From positions 1 to 27,622 of IMG/VR virus record IMGVR_UViG_3300023223_000023: a DNA stretch of 27,622 nucleotides; one strand, written 5' to 3'. The position numbers were made by a program, and so were the translations under genes. Shown here one piece after another: positions 17,178 through 25,321 of this stretch. The notes under the pieces are model-generated. The model saw only the letters and a program-made list of their open reading frames with translations, did no database searches and had not been told where the DNA came from. Origin of the DNA: a virus. Position 1 is the stretch's first letter; the number at the start of each line of letters is the position of its first letter.

Positions 17178-17618
17178 TTATTGAGGTAGGGGTTGTCCAA
17201 AGGCTGTATTAGCCTCTTCAGGAGTAATCTCTCCCTCAATGGTTTCAGGAGCTTCAGCAGTTGCCTGCTCCTGCGCTTCTACAGATGTACCTAGTACCGC
17301 ATCTAACTCTTCTCTAGGAAGTGCTACAATTGTTAAACTAGGGTCTGAGAACTGTGTAAAGAAGTCTCCTACTTCAGGGCTTAATAACATGCCCATCAGT
17401 TCGCCAAATTCAGGAGCTATAGCAAAAGTAGCTAGGGCCTCCTTTATATCATCTGGCAATTGTGCAAGACCTTCTTCAATTTGTGATGTAATATCTCCGG
17501 TAGCCTGTGCTATATCTGCTTGTTCAAGAGCTTGTCCAGGTACTTGGGCAGTAGCTTGTACGGGAGGTTGTTGTTGCTGTTGTGCTTGTATATCTTGTTG
17601 TGGTACGCCATTTACCAT
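17178..17618 (-). CDS. Hypothetical acidic protein between portal and scaffold
   Basis: 146 residues. The N-terminus is Gln-rich (QAQQQQQPPVQATAQV), the centre helical (ITSQIEEGLAQLPDDIKEAL, PEFGELMGMLLSPEVGDFF), and the C-terminus Glu/Thr/Ala-rich and probably disordered. It begins with the ATGGTAAATGG start shared by other virion genes and has AAGGAA upstream. Genes in this place in other phages encode head maturation proteases, portal-associated or scaffold-assisting proteins. I see no Ser-His-Asp protease pattern, so an assembly cofactor or virion protein is more likely. Function unknown. Confidence 0.65.
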   Translation of the reverse strand: MVNGVPQQDIQAQQQQQPPVQATAQVPGQALEQADIAQATGDITSQIEEGLAQLPDDIKEALATFAIAPEFGELMGMLLSPEVGDFFTQFSDPSLTIVALPREELDAVLGTSVEAQEQATAEAPETIEGEITPEEANTAFGQPLPQ

Positions 17619-17638
17619 TATCTAAATTCCTTATCTAT

Positions 17639-19063
17639 TTAAGATGCGACTGTAATATCAAAATCATCATCATCGGGTCTTGGAGCAGGTTGTTCAATGG
17701 GTCTACGGGGAGAGGGTGCAACTTGTTCTGTTGCAGGTGCTCTGGGAAGACCTTGTGTAGTAGTAGTAGTAGCTGGCTGTCTTAGGCTTCTAACGAAATC
17801 TCCGAAAGAAGTACCTCCTCTAGCTACTGTGGGAACACCTTCAGCAGATCTTCTAACGCCTCTCTGTTCCTGTCTTCTTTTAATTTCCTGAACAAATGGT
17901 GTTTCACCAGCTGTAGTAGTTCCTGTTAAAGTAGAAGCTCTACCTTCAAAAGTAGCTGGTACATTCTCTCCTTGGAGGAATCTTCGAGACATTTCTAAAG
18001 CTTCTTGTTTAGATCTCTCTGCTAGTTCTGCTGTCCTGGGAGCTGCTTCAGCCAATTCAGGATCTAAGTTTATGAAGCTAAATCTCTTAGTGAGTCCTTG
18101 TGGCCCAGTAACTTCAAGAAATCCTACTCCAGGCTCTAATTCTCCAGATCTAGTTAGACCTATTTGTGGATTGCCTCTAGCTAATACTCTCTCTTTATTA
18201 GCAGCTAAAACTCTATCTCTAGATAGTCTTGTCATAGCGCTATTAAATTCATTTAGAATATCTTCACTGTCTTGAGGACTAGCAGCGAACTTACTAACTA
18301 ATGCTGCTTGACCTGCACTCCCTCTATCGGCACCTTGGAATCCAGTGGCGAAGTTAAATCCTGTTAGATCTACATTATTAGCTCTTAAATCATCTACCAT
18401 TGCAGTTAATTCTGGTAGTATTTTATCTATAGTTATAGTGGAGAATTCTTGAGGAACACGTAAATTTTTGGTATCTCCAGTTATTAATCCAGTATCTCCG
18501 ATAGTATGTGTTGTAGAGATCTCTTTAGCGCTACTTTTATTAAGAAGACTTAATCCTTGTGCAACTAACATAGCAGGGCCTAAAGCTCCTATAGCACTAG
18601 CTAGACCTGATAAAGCGCCTGTGACACCACCAGTTCCGACAGCTAATTCAGTAGCCGCTGTTGTAGCTGCTGCTCCAGCATCTGCACCGATACTAGCTCC
18701 TAATGTGCTTGTAAAGCCTGTCTCAATAGCTAAAGGAGCACCAAATTGAACACCTGATCCAAGTGCTGTAGCTCCGGTAGTTCCTGCTACACCTCCTAGT
18801 CCAGCGGCTTCGATAAGTGATGCAGTAGCTGCTTCTGACAGTCCTCCACCAAGACCTAAGCCAGATAATACTTGTTCCTTGAAAGCATCTGGTACAACAT
18901 CTAAAATTTTACCAATATCTATTCCGGTAGGTGGTGTAGGAGGCAATTCAGGGCCTCTTGTAGTTCCTCCACCAGCTGCAAATCCATTTATAGCAGAAGG
19001 AATAGTACTCGCTGGTAGGGTAAAACCAAATGTATTAAACTGTTGTCCTGGGGTTAAAACCAT
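17639..19063 (-). CDS. Hypothetical virion protein with Gly/Ala-rich hydrophobic centre
   Basis: 474 residues. Residues about 62-170 are Gly/Ala/Thr-rich and hydrophobic (SGLGLGGGLSEAATASLIEA, TGATALGSGV, GALSGLASAIGALGPAMLVA), a composition shared by phage ejection and pore proteins. Residues 190-350 are a helical, charged domain (EFSTITIDKILPELTAMVDD ... PQDSEDILNEFNSAMTRLS). The C-terminus is a Pro/Arg/Thr-rich disordered tail ending DDDDFDITVAS. The start overlaps the stop of the small upstream frame as TAATG and there is only a weak Shine-Dalgarno, suggesting translational coupling. An internal virion protein is my best guess. Confidence 0.62.
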   Translation of the reverse strand: MVLTPGQQFNTFGFTLPASTIPSAINGFAAGGGTTRGPELPPTPPTGIDIGKILDVVPDAFKEQVLSGLGLGGGLSEAATASLIEAAGLGGVAGTTGATALGSGVQFGAPLAIETGFTSTLGASIGADAGAAATTAATELAVGTGGVTGALSGLASAIGALGPAMLVAQGLSLLNKSSAKEISTTHTIGDTGLITGDTKNLRVPQEFSTITIDKILPELTAMVDDLRANNVDLTGFNFATGFQGADRGSAGQAALVSKFAASPQDSEDILNEFNSAMTRLSRDRVLAANKERVLARGNPQIGLTRSGELEPGVGFLEVTGPQGLTKRFSFINLDPELAEAAPRTAELAERSKQEALEMSRRFLQGENVPATFEGRASTLTGTTTAGETPFVQEIKRRQEQRGVRRSAEGVPTVARGGTSFGDFVRSLRQPATTTTTQGLPRAPATEQVAPSPRRPIEQPAPRPDDDDFDITVAS

Positions 19064-19159
19064 TAGATATACTTATCTGAGTTATGTTGAGATTCTTCTT
19101 TATGTAATTTTAGGGAGTCTTTCATTCTTTGTTGTAGCTGTTTAAGTTCAACCACTAAA
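19063..19159 (-). CDS. Possible small coupled ORF overlapping the portal stop
   Basis: The portal gene stops at 19148 and the next gene starts at 19063. The 84-base gap is open in the +1 frame relative to portal. A GTG at 19159-19157, just before and out of frame with the portal stop, would give about 31 residues beginning VVELKQLQQRMKDSL and ending NSDKYI, charged and helical. AGGGG lies about 12 bases upstream. Its TAA overlaps the next ATG (TAATG). The same frame stays open back to an ATG at 19329, inside the portal tail. The overlapping-stop architecture supports real translation, but the short length makes this tentative. Confidence 0.35.
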
Positions 19160-21313
19160 GCCAGCTTCCCCTGGTTGTGGAATACTTCCGACACCGATCT
19201 GGCCTCCACCAGCTGCTCCACCAACTTCTGCTCCTGTTCCTCCAGGTGCGCCTGTAGCGCCTCCCAGTGCTTGTCCTCCAGCCTGTCCAGCTGCCTCGCC
19301 ACCTTGTAGTCCACCTTGTTGACCTCCACCTTGTTGCATCTGTATTAACTCAGCCATTAGGCGAGCTTTAACAGGGTCATTTATAATTTTCTCTGGATCT
19401 AAATCTTGAGTCTTAGCTAGTTCTTTCAAGATATATTCAAAGTCTACTAGAGGAGCCATTACAGGATTAGATCCTGCCACTTGAGCAAACGCTAATAGAC
19501 GTTGTGATAGTACTTCTTTCTGTAAAAGTGAACCAGCACCTTTAGCATCAATCTCGTAGTCACCTCTAATCTCTGGTAAATCAGTATTAAACTGCATATT
19601 CCACTGGAAATAGCCATCTCCAAGAGGTTTTAGAAGATAATGATCCCAGTTCTTTATGACTGTTCTAATAGTCATTGCAGAACCTTGTAGAAGCATTGAA
19701 GTCTGACTAGATGTTCTAATTCCTGAAGGTAATGATGCAGTTCCTTGTCCGAAACTTAATATACCAGTAGACTCATCAGCTAAACCGCGTGCTTTATCAA
19801 AAGCTACCATGTGTGATTGTGAAGTATCTGCAAATCTAATTGAATAGATGCTTTGTCCAGGTGCTCCACCTTGCTTTCTCCAGATTTTACCTGGCATTAC
19901 TCGCATATCTTGTCCTGGTACGAGCTGATTCTCGTTAACCTCTAACATAACGTTACCAGCAAGATTCAAGTTGTCAATGGCAGCTCTCCAATGAGCATTC
20001 ATTAACTGTTGGCTGTCTGTCATGTTTTCTGGAAGACCTACTCCCCATATTTGATAGATAAGTTCTTCATAAGGGACTAGATTATAAGGAATCCTCTGCG
20101 GAACGAAAGGATTAAGAGCTACTTTAAGCACTTCACTGTTACTAATGAACGCATTTATTTGTATACTTGTATCTTGATTATACTCTAAACCGAGCCTATT
20201 CGCAAGTCCCTCATCCAAGAAACCCCAATATTCACGCACTTCGTAGCGGTTTGTATTGTCTGTAACATCATTATCTCTAAGATCCGTTTCCCAGTGCTCA
20301 GGAGCGTATTGTGGCTCTGTCTGAAGCAGCCTATCAATAGCTTCTTTATCAAATCCTGGACGACGTTTAAAGTCTCTTAACTCAGCTCTATTTAAAAGAT
20401 GTCTCTCAATGATAAATTCAGCATCTTCTTTCTTAGTGGCTCTAGGATCAGGGTATACGTTCCAGATTGATGGAGCAGATATTTCAGGGAATAGTTTAAT
20501 TTCTGGAGAATAGAATACTTCACCAGTCTCTTCATCCTGAATCCACTTATTAACTGTCTTCTCAATTGTGAAAGGCCCCTTAACACAGCCTGTACCAAGA
20601 TGTACACACTCCCAAGCAGCTCTTCTTAAAGCAAACTCAGCATCTGTCTCTGTAAGCTGATCTTGAATAAGCTTGTCAAGTTTCATCGCTGATTCTTGTG
20701 CGGGATGAACTTCTATACCATCAGGAGTTATAGCTTGGCCTTTTACAGCTTTCTTACCTCTAAGTAATTCTTTTATATTATGGAAAGCACCACCTAATAT
20801 AGATTGTTCTGTAGCTCCTGGTGCAATATCTCTACCATCACCATCGAATCCGATAGGATCTTCTAGCATCTGAGCTTCTAAACTATCTTCATCAATAAGA
20901 TGTGCAATATCTGCAGCACCTTCTGGGATAGGTGTAGGAATAACAGTTATAGGGACTTTACCATCTGCAAATAGAATATCAGTTACTTGTCCATATGCTG
21001 CTGTAGCTTTAGTTTTAGAGATCTTAATGAAGGCTGAAGAAGCTTGCGGCTGAGTGAGCTGAAGTTTAGTTATTAAAGCTCTTTGTCTTCCGTTATATTC
21101 ACCTCTAATATCTCTGTATGCTTGTAGCCATTTTTCTTCAGTAACTCTACGATCTTCTCTAGCTATTGTATACTGGCTATTGATAAATTCTACTAACTCA
21201 GTATTGGCTAAAGATTCCTCTAGACTTGCTAGATCTTTCTCATCTAGACTATCTACAAGGGCCTCTGTAATGTCCATCTCTAGTTCTTCAAGAGATTCAG
21301 GTGTATCTACCAT
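19148..21313 (-). CDS. Portal protein (podovirus type)
   Basis: 721 residues, the size of large podovirus portals. Segments fitting a portal are QYTIAREDRRVTEEKWLQAY with RDIRGEYNG (N-terminal wing), SSAFIKISKTKATAAYGQVT and DILFADGKVPITVIPTP (about 95-135), the mid region EFALRRAAWECVHLGTGCVK with WNVYPDPRATKKEDAEFIIE, and NAHWRAAIDNLNLAGNVMLE near the stem. The last ~64 residues are almost only Gly, Ala, Gln and Thr, encoded by DNA of about 60-65% G+C. The portal is the dodecameric channel for DNA packaging and ejection. It lies 33 bases after TerL, the expected partner. The identification rests on length, internal phrases and synteny. Confidence 0.82.
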   Translation of the reverse strand: MVDTPESLEELEMDITEALVDSLDEKDLASLEESLANTELVEFINSQYTIAREDRRVTEEKWLQAYRDIRGEYNGRQRALITKLQLTQPQASSAFIKISKTKATAAYGQVTDILFADGKVPITVIPTPIPEGAADIAHLIDEDSLEAQMLEDPIGFDGDGRDIAPGATEQSILGGAFHNIKELLRGKKAVKGQAITPDGIEVHPAQESAMKLDKLIQDQLTETDAEFALRRAAWECVHLGTGCVKGPFTIEKTVNKWIQDEETGEVFYSPEIKLFPEISAPSIWNVYPDPRATKKEDAEFIIERHLLNRAELRDFKRRPGFDKEAIDRLLQTEPQYAPEHWETDLRDNDVTDNTNRYEVREYWGFLDEGLANRLGLEYNQDTSIQINAFISNSEVLKVALNPFVPQRIPYNLVPYEELIYQIWGVGLPENMTDSQQLMNAHWRAAIDNLNLAGNVMLEVNENQLVPGQDMRVMPGKIWRKQGGAPGQSIYSIRFADTSQSHMVAFDKARGLADESTGILSFGQGTASLPSGIRTSSQTSMLLQGSAMTIRTVIKNWDHYLLKPLGDGYFQWNMQFNTDLPEIRGDYEIDAKGAGSLLQKEVLSQRLLAFAQVAGSNPVMAPLVDFEYILKELAKTQDLDPEKIINDPVKARLMAELIQMQQGGGQQGGLQGGEAAGQAGGQALGGATGAPGGTGAEVGGAAGGGQIGVGSIPQPGEAGFSG
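19151..19342 (-). repeat. GC-rich Gly-rich low-complexity tail of portal, open in two frames
   Basis: This segment encodes residues 658-721 of portal, a run of GG/GA/QG units (GGQQGGLQGGEAAGQAGGQA, LGGATGAPGGTGAEVGGAAG). Two sampled 60-base blocks are 60% and 65% G+C against about 37% around it. The +1 frame is open from an ATG at 19329 and encodes a charged helical sequence (ARQLDRLEDKHWEALQAHLE). Codon choice in the portal frame (GGT, GGA, GCA, GCT) resembles the rest of the genome, while the alternative frame uses GTG, CTG and GAG heavily. The alternative frame within this segment may therefore be incidental. Confidence 0.7.
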
Positions 21314-21346
21314 AATATAAAACTCGTTACTTTATCTTAATTTTAT

Positions 21347-23041
21347 TTATATTCCAATACCAGGAAATATAGGCTCATAACTCTGATCTTTTTCGACAAA
21401 TGAGTCTAGGAATGGATCAGGTACTTTAATAGCTGTCTCTGGCATGGCCTGAACACCATATCTTAAAGCGTCATATGCGTGATCTGGTAAACTAGCTTTT
21501 CTACTTCTATCTATATCTTCTGGATCATGGGGATCTGATTGTAATGTAGAAAGCTCTTTAATCAATTCTGTACAGCTCGATAAGATCTTTAATCTAGGCT
21601 GTTCTGTATCTTCATTCTGTTTTAGGTACTTGTGGATTAGAAGTTTACTAGATTTACGAGATCCTGGACTTCTATCAGCTGGTGTCCACCTAACGCCTAT
21701 CCTCATCATGGTATCAGCAGGGGCTTCACCAATCTCTCCTCGTCTACTCCACAAAGATCCATCTAAGTAACCTATAGAAACTGTTTCGTTGTATTCAGCT
21801 TCTTTAACTCTTATAGCAAAGTCTTCGACATTTACTAGTGTAGTAGCTAGTTCTCTATAGACATAAATATTATTGTCCCAATCAGAGGCAAGCCATAAAC
21901 ACACACCCATAGAAGAATATCCATAATCACATGCTCTCCATCTATACCAGTTTTGAGGTATTTGAAAGTCATCTACTACATGAATCTCTTTACGGAACTC
22001 AGGGAAGGCTTGTCCTTCTACAGCATCCCAAGAACCATCTAATTCCTGTTTTCTAACAGTCTCATTGCTATGTGAAGCTAGTGAAGCTATGTAGTTAGGA
22101 TTAGCTGCTAGTAGAGCTTTATTATCTCTTACAGTACTATGAAACCAAGTACGTGTAATGTTAAATGTGCCAAGGTCTGTCTCGAAGTATTCTGTTACAA
22201 GTTCTTCTGGTTCACCCTTATCAACCCACCGCTCTTTAACCCATCCTCTACCAGAGCCTAAAGGGTTACAAGTACATCTAAGTTGAATAGGTAATGAAGG
22301 ATCAGTACTCCTCATAGAAGCTTTAATACGGTCTATTATCCAAGACCCAGGATATTGAGCTACTTCATCAATACCTACCCAAGTATATTCTTGGCCACGG
22401 TATCTTTCCAAATCTTCTAAAGATTCACAGTAACCAAACTCTATCTTGGCTCCTGAAGGAAATACAAATATCTTTTCTGCAGCTTTGAAAACAGTACCTG
22501 GATAAGCTCTCCTATACATCTCCTTACAACGAGCTATTAACTCTCGTAAATCTGGCATAGCCTTACGAATAATCAAGCCCCTGAAGTTCTTATTACCACA
22601 GAATCTTAGAGGATCCATTATAAAGGCTGTAGACTTACCTGAACCACGGCCACCTGAGAATAATACTTCATCGGCACTGTTCATTAAGAATCTAGCTTGT
22701 AGACCAGGATTCTTTAATACATTCTCTTGATTCTCTTCTACAGTTATATTAGGATCAAAATCAGGTATAAATGTGACATCTTCAGGTGATAATAAAGGCT
22801 TACTATTTTCAGCTACTTCTTCAGATGACTCTCTAAACTTCATAGGGAGAGCTACTTCTTCGCCAGCTTTTCTAGCTTTAACTACTTCAGCAGCTTGTGC
22901 AAGACTCTTTAAGACTCTTTCCTGTTCTAAGATCTTAGGGGATTCAGCTTTAACAGCCTCTTTAGCTTTATCATTAGCAAGAGAGACCTTCTTAACCTTA
23001 CCTTTCTTAGATTTAGTCTTAGTTGGTATCTTTCTAGTCAT
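21347..23041 (-). CDS. terL: Terminase large subunit (TerL)
   Basis: 564 residues. After a Lys-rich, variable N-terminus of ~100 residues comes the ATPase. Walker A SGGRGSGKST is at 129-138, Walker B WVGIDEVAQ at 221-229 with catalytic Asp225-Glu226, and a coupling motif TCNPLGSGRGWVKERW lies at about 257-272. The C-terminal nuclease shows CDYGYSS (Asp372), YLDGS (Asp427) and LPDHAYDALRYG (Asp520, Asp524), the acidic residues of the RNase-H-like fold. It cuts concatemers and pumps DNA through the portal encoded next. AGGAT precedes the ATG. The N-terminal extension is longer than in many TerL proteins. Packaging strategy (cos, pac or repeats) cannot be told from this. Confidence 0.95.
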   Translation of the reverse strand: MTRKIPTKTKSKKGKVKKVSLANDKAKEAVKAESPKILEQERVLKSLAQAAEVVKARKAGEEVALPMKFRESSEEVAENSKPLLSPEDVTFIPDFDPNITVEENQENVLKNPGLQARFLMNSADEVLFSGGRGSGKSTAFIMDPLRFCGNKNFRGLIIRKAMPDLRELIARCKEMYRRAYPGTVFKAAEKIFVFPSGAKIEFGYCESLEDLERYRGQEYTWVGIDEVAQYPGSWIIDRIKASMRSTDPSLPIQLRCTCNPLGSGRGWVKERWVDKGEPEELVTEYFETDLGTFNITRTWFHSTVRDNKALLAANPNYIASLASHSNETVRKQELDGSWDAVEGQAFPEFRKEIHVVDDFQIPQNWYRWRACDYGYSSMGVCLWLASDWDNNIYVYRELATTLVNVEDFAIRVKEAEYNETVSIGYLDGSLWSRRGEIGEAPADTMMRIGVRWTPADRSPGSRKSSKLLIHKYLKQNEDTEQPRLKILSSCTELIKELSTLQSDPHDPEDIDRSRKASLPDHAYDALRYGVQAMPETAIKVPDPFLDSFVEKDQSYEPIFPGIGI

Positions 23042-23044
23042 GGA

Positions 23045-23419
23045 TTATCCTAAAGTACACATCAACAGTTTCTCTCTTTCCTCTCTAGGAAGAGCAGCCT
23101 CATCAAAAGGCATACGTTCTGTGTATAATTGCTGAATAGCTTGGTGAGAGATTCTTCTCCCACTATGTACTGTAAGCCAGTCAGATATATCTCTATAAGA
23201 CGCTGAAGCAAGCTGTTTCTTAGCTTCTATCAACATCTGAAACTGTTCGTCTATCGGCTCTAACATGCTTGCGTCAGTATCGCTAACACGGTATCCAAAA
23301 GGAACTCCTCTAGACTTCTTTCGGATTGGAAGACCTAGACGCATTCTTCTATGTCGATCTAGATCCACCAGTCTTCTATAGACTAGACATGAGTCCCCTC
23401 TATTTCTTGGAATAGCCAT
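23045..23419 (-). CDS. Small HTH-like DNA-binding protein next to TerL
   Basis: 124 residues. The first ~40 are very basic (RRLVDLDRHRRMRLGLPIRK), followed by KSRGVPFGYRVSDTDASMLE. A helix-turn-helix-like unit follows at about 70-105 (SYRDISDWLTVHSGRRISHQ AIQQLYTERM). The 'PFGY ... L.PI ... SYRDIS.WL....GR.ISH.AI' layout resembles the DNA-binding end of serine recombinases and phage genes that sit just upstream of TerL. It ends 3 bases before the TerL start, so it may be a packaging or recognition accessory. The better TerS match is the gene at 24223-24630. It lacks any resolvase catalytic domain. Confidence 0.75.
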   Translation of the reverse strand: MAIPRNRGDSCLVYRRLVDLDRHRRMRLGLPIRKKSRGVPFGYRVSDTDASMLEPIDEQFQMLIEAKKQLASASYRDISDWLTVHSGRRISHQAIQQLYTERMPFDEAALPREEREKLLMCTLG

Positions 23420-23424
23420 TAAAG

Positions 23425-23676
23425 CTAGACGGCACTTACGAAGCCATTGTACCCTTTCCAGTGATTCATAGGTTTATCATCTGAATAGATAGCGACTTCT
23501 GTGTTACCAAACCACTTTAAAAGTAGCTCATAAATATTATCTTTAGTAATCTTAATTTGCCCTAGAATCTTCTGAGGCTGGCAGCAGCAACGCACATTAA
23601 GTGTTTCCCCGATATGTAGTTCATTATCTACACCAATCTTCTTCCAAGTCTTACCTTTACGTTTCTTATGTGGCAT
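23425..23676 (-). CDS. Small Cys-rich hypothetical protein
   Basis: 83 residues. A basic N-terminus (PHKKRKGKTWKKIG) is followed by GETLNVRCCCQPQKILGQIK with three consecutive cysteines at 30-32, then a helix (IYELLLKWFGNTEV) and an aromatic end (HWKGYNGFVSAV). The 'VRCCC.P.K.LG' phrase is one I recall from small conserved phage proteins without known function. The Cys cluster could bind a metal or form disulfides, but only three Cys are present. GGAGAT precedes the ATG, and the gene ends 5 bases before the HTH-like gene, inside the packaging block. Confidence 0.7.
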   Translation of the reverse strand: MPHKKRKGKTWKKIGVDNELHIGETLNVRCCCQPQKILGQIKITKDNIYELLLKWFGNTEVAIYSDDKPMNHWKGYNGFVSAV

Positions 23677-23714
23677 TTATATATCTCCAGTTACATTTGA
23701 ACAGTATGTCTATT

Positions 23715-24179
23715 CTAGGATAGAGCTACAGAACCGATGTTAACAAGTATAGCACCATCACCATTACTATCAAAATAAACTACCAGAGTTTCGTCTGGAG
23801 CGTTAAAGGTAGCAACGTTATTACCAGCAGCATTAAATGTACCAACAGTAAGAGTTACTGTGTGAGCAGCAGTACCAGAAGCACTAGTGTCTTTGAACTG
23901 TACTATACCTTGCATGTTAACCGCAGTAGCAACTGTAGTTACAACAGGAGTAGAAATGTGATTTAACTCAACATTCTGTACACCTGCGGTAATAGCACCA
24001 GAAACTAAAAGTTCCTGAGTACGAGCTGAAACGTCAGCAGCATTGTTTAGTTCTGTAGTAGTACATGTAGCACCGTCTAGAATATCTATTTCAGTTGTAG
24101 TTAAATTGTTTAAAGAATCAACTTGTGCATCAGTCAGTCCTAAATGTCTTTGGGTTTGTTTTACTTGTCTAGTAGCCAT
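23715..24179 (-). CDS. Putative head surface / fibre protein with ELN-type repeats
   Basis: 154 residues. The N-terminal half contains LTDAQVDSLNNLTTTEIDIL with DGATCTTTELNNAADVS, the 'T..EIDILDGAT.T..ELN' repeat that phage fibre and head-fibre proteins use as a trimeric beta-spiral. The C-terminal half is a beta domain (GIVQFKDTSASGTAAHTVTL ... LVVYFDSNGDGAILVNI). AAAGGA precedes the ATG. It is unusual to find such a protein between TerS and TerL; a capsid-decorating fibre is likely, but a tail location is possible. Confidence 0.68.
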   Translation of the reverse strand: MATRQVKQTQRHLGLTDAQVDSLNNLTTTEIDILDGATCTTTELNNAADVSARTQELLVSGAITAGVQNVELNHISTPVVTTVATAVNMQGIVQFKDTSASGTAAHTVTLTVGTFNAAGNNVATFNAPDETLVVYFDSNGDGAILVNIGSVALS

Positions 24180-24222
24180 GGTTTTAGTCCTTTTATTAGT
24201 TATTATAAGTTTTTAGTAGTTG

Positions 24223-24630
24223 TTATTCTTCATCAGAATCTAGATCTGCCTTAGCAGGTAAGATAAATATTGTAGATGGAGCTTCATGCTTCACTTCTAC
24301 TTGTGACTTCTTAACTACACCAGCCCTATCTAAAAGACTATCTGCAGCTTTAAGCTTATTAGCAGCTCCTATTTGAGAGGGGTCATCCCGAATCTCAACA
24401 ATGGCTGTAACAGATTTAATTGATTCTGTAAGAATTTGTGTATTAGCTGCCTCTATAAGGGCATCTCCAAGACCATCTAATACTTCAGAGGCCTTAGTAT
24501 TGGGTGAATAGCCAGCTGCATTTTTAGCTTTTATAATATCTCCGAAAGCTGGTGATTCAGGATCTGTTAGAATATCTAGGAAAGCTTGTTGCTTCTCACT
24601 TATCTTTCTACCGCTACTAGTTTTTTCCAT
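24223..24630 (-). CDS. terS: Terminase small subunit-like protein
   Basis: 135 residues. The N-terminal segment KISEKQQAFLDILTD (9-23), followed by IIKAKNAAGYSPNTKASEVL (32-51), is the characteristic helix-turn-helix opening of small terminases ('...KQ..FL......N...A...AGYS...A.....'). A helical oligomerisation region follows, with AANKLKAADSLLDRAGVVKK (89-108), another recurrent TerS element. The C-terminal tail (STIFILPAKADLDSDEE) is the probable TerL-contacting part. TerS recognises packaging sites and stimulates TerL. It lies three genes ahead of TerL instead of next to it. Function is inferred from these motifs and position. Confidence 0.8.
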   Translation of the reverse strand: MEKTSSGRKISEKQQAFLDILTDPESPAFGDIIKAKNAAGYSPNTKASEVLDGLGDALIEAANTQILTESIKSVTAIVEIRDDPSQIGAANKLKAADSLLDRAGVVKKSQVEVKHEAPSTIFILPAKADLDSDEE

Positions 24631-24646
24631 AATATTTATTCTCTAA

Positions 24647-25315
24647 TTAAGCTTTAATTGCTATTGTGTATGTTAACCAACGTGTAGAACTAGATAAATC
24701 AAAGAGAGCAATTCCTGTAGAACCAGCTGCAATTTGTCTTTCATCTCCTACCCATTGGTCATGACCTGATGTATCTTCATGAGTAGATTCTGTAACGCCT
24801 ACTGGTGCAAGAACTAAAGTTTTAGATTGATCCCAAATAGCTGCTCTTATAACTAGAGTATCTGCTACAGTTGTAGTTACTGAAGGAGCTTCTGCTGGGT
24901 CTGCACCTGTATTAGTATCTTCATCATTAACATCGAATGGGGTAGATGTATTAGCTCCAGAAATCCTAGCTATAGAAGCTGCTGTTAAGATAGATGCAGT
25001 TTCAGTAGTAGAATAATTACCACTCTCACTAGAAGCTATCTTATAAAAGACTTGACCTGATACTCCTGCTGCACCACTATTAACTCTTGTATATGTGGTT
25101 AATGCACTAAAGCCAGCTGGAGCAGTATAAACAGTATCTCCAGAACCTGAATGGTCTGAGCTAACTATTAATAAGAGTAAGTCATCATCCTGAATACCTG
25201 TTGGTGCAGTAACTGTAATTGTGCCAGTAGCAGAATTTGCTGAGTCTGAACTCTCTAGCGTTAAAGCACTAGGAGCTACTGCTGAAATCTCTTCTAGTAG
25301 TGTAAATAAAGACAT
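24647..25315 (-). CDS. Putative beta-sandwich virion protein
   Basis: 222 residues, beta-rich. ATGTITVTAPTGIQDDDLLL, LIVSSDHSGSGDTVYTAPAG and FSALTTYTRVN fit a recurrent phage domain ('P.G.Q.GDLLLL....D......T.PAGFT.......'). These appear as single-domain proteins on heads or in fibres. The start at 25315 is 6 bases after the previous stop and has no obvious Shine-Dalgarno of its own, so it may depend on read-through translation. Position among packaging genes suggests a head-associated product; a fibre role cannot be excluded. Confidence 0.68.
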   Translation of the reverse strand: MSLFTLLEEISAVAPSALTLESSDSANSATGTITVTAPTGIQDDDLLLLIVSSDHSGSGDTVYTAPAGFSALTTYTRVNSGAAGVSGQVFYKIASSESGNYSTTETASILTAASIARISGANTSTPFDVNDEDTNTGADPAEAPSVTTTVADTLVIRAAIWDQSKTLVLAPVGVTESTHEDTSGHDQWVGDERQIAAGSTGIALFDLSSSTRWLTYTIAIKA

Positions 25316-25321
25316 ATAAGC

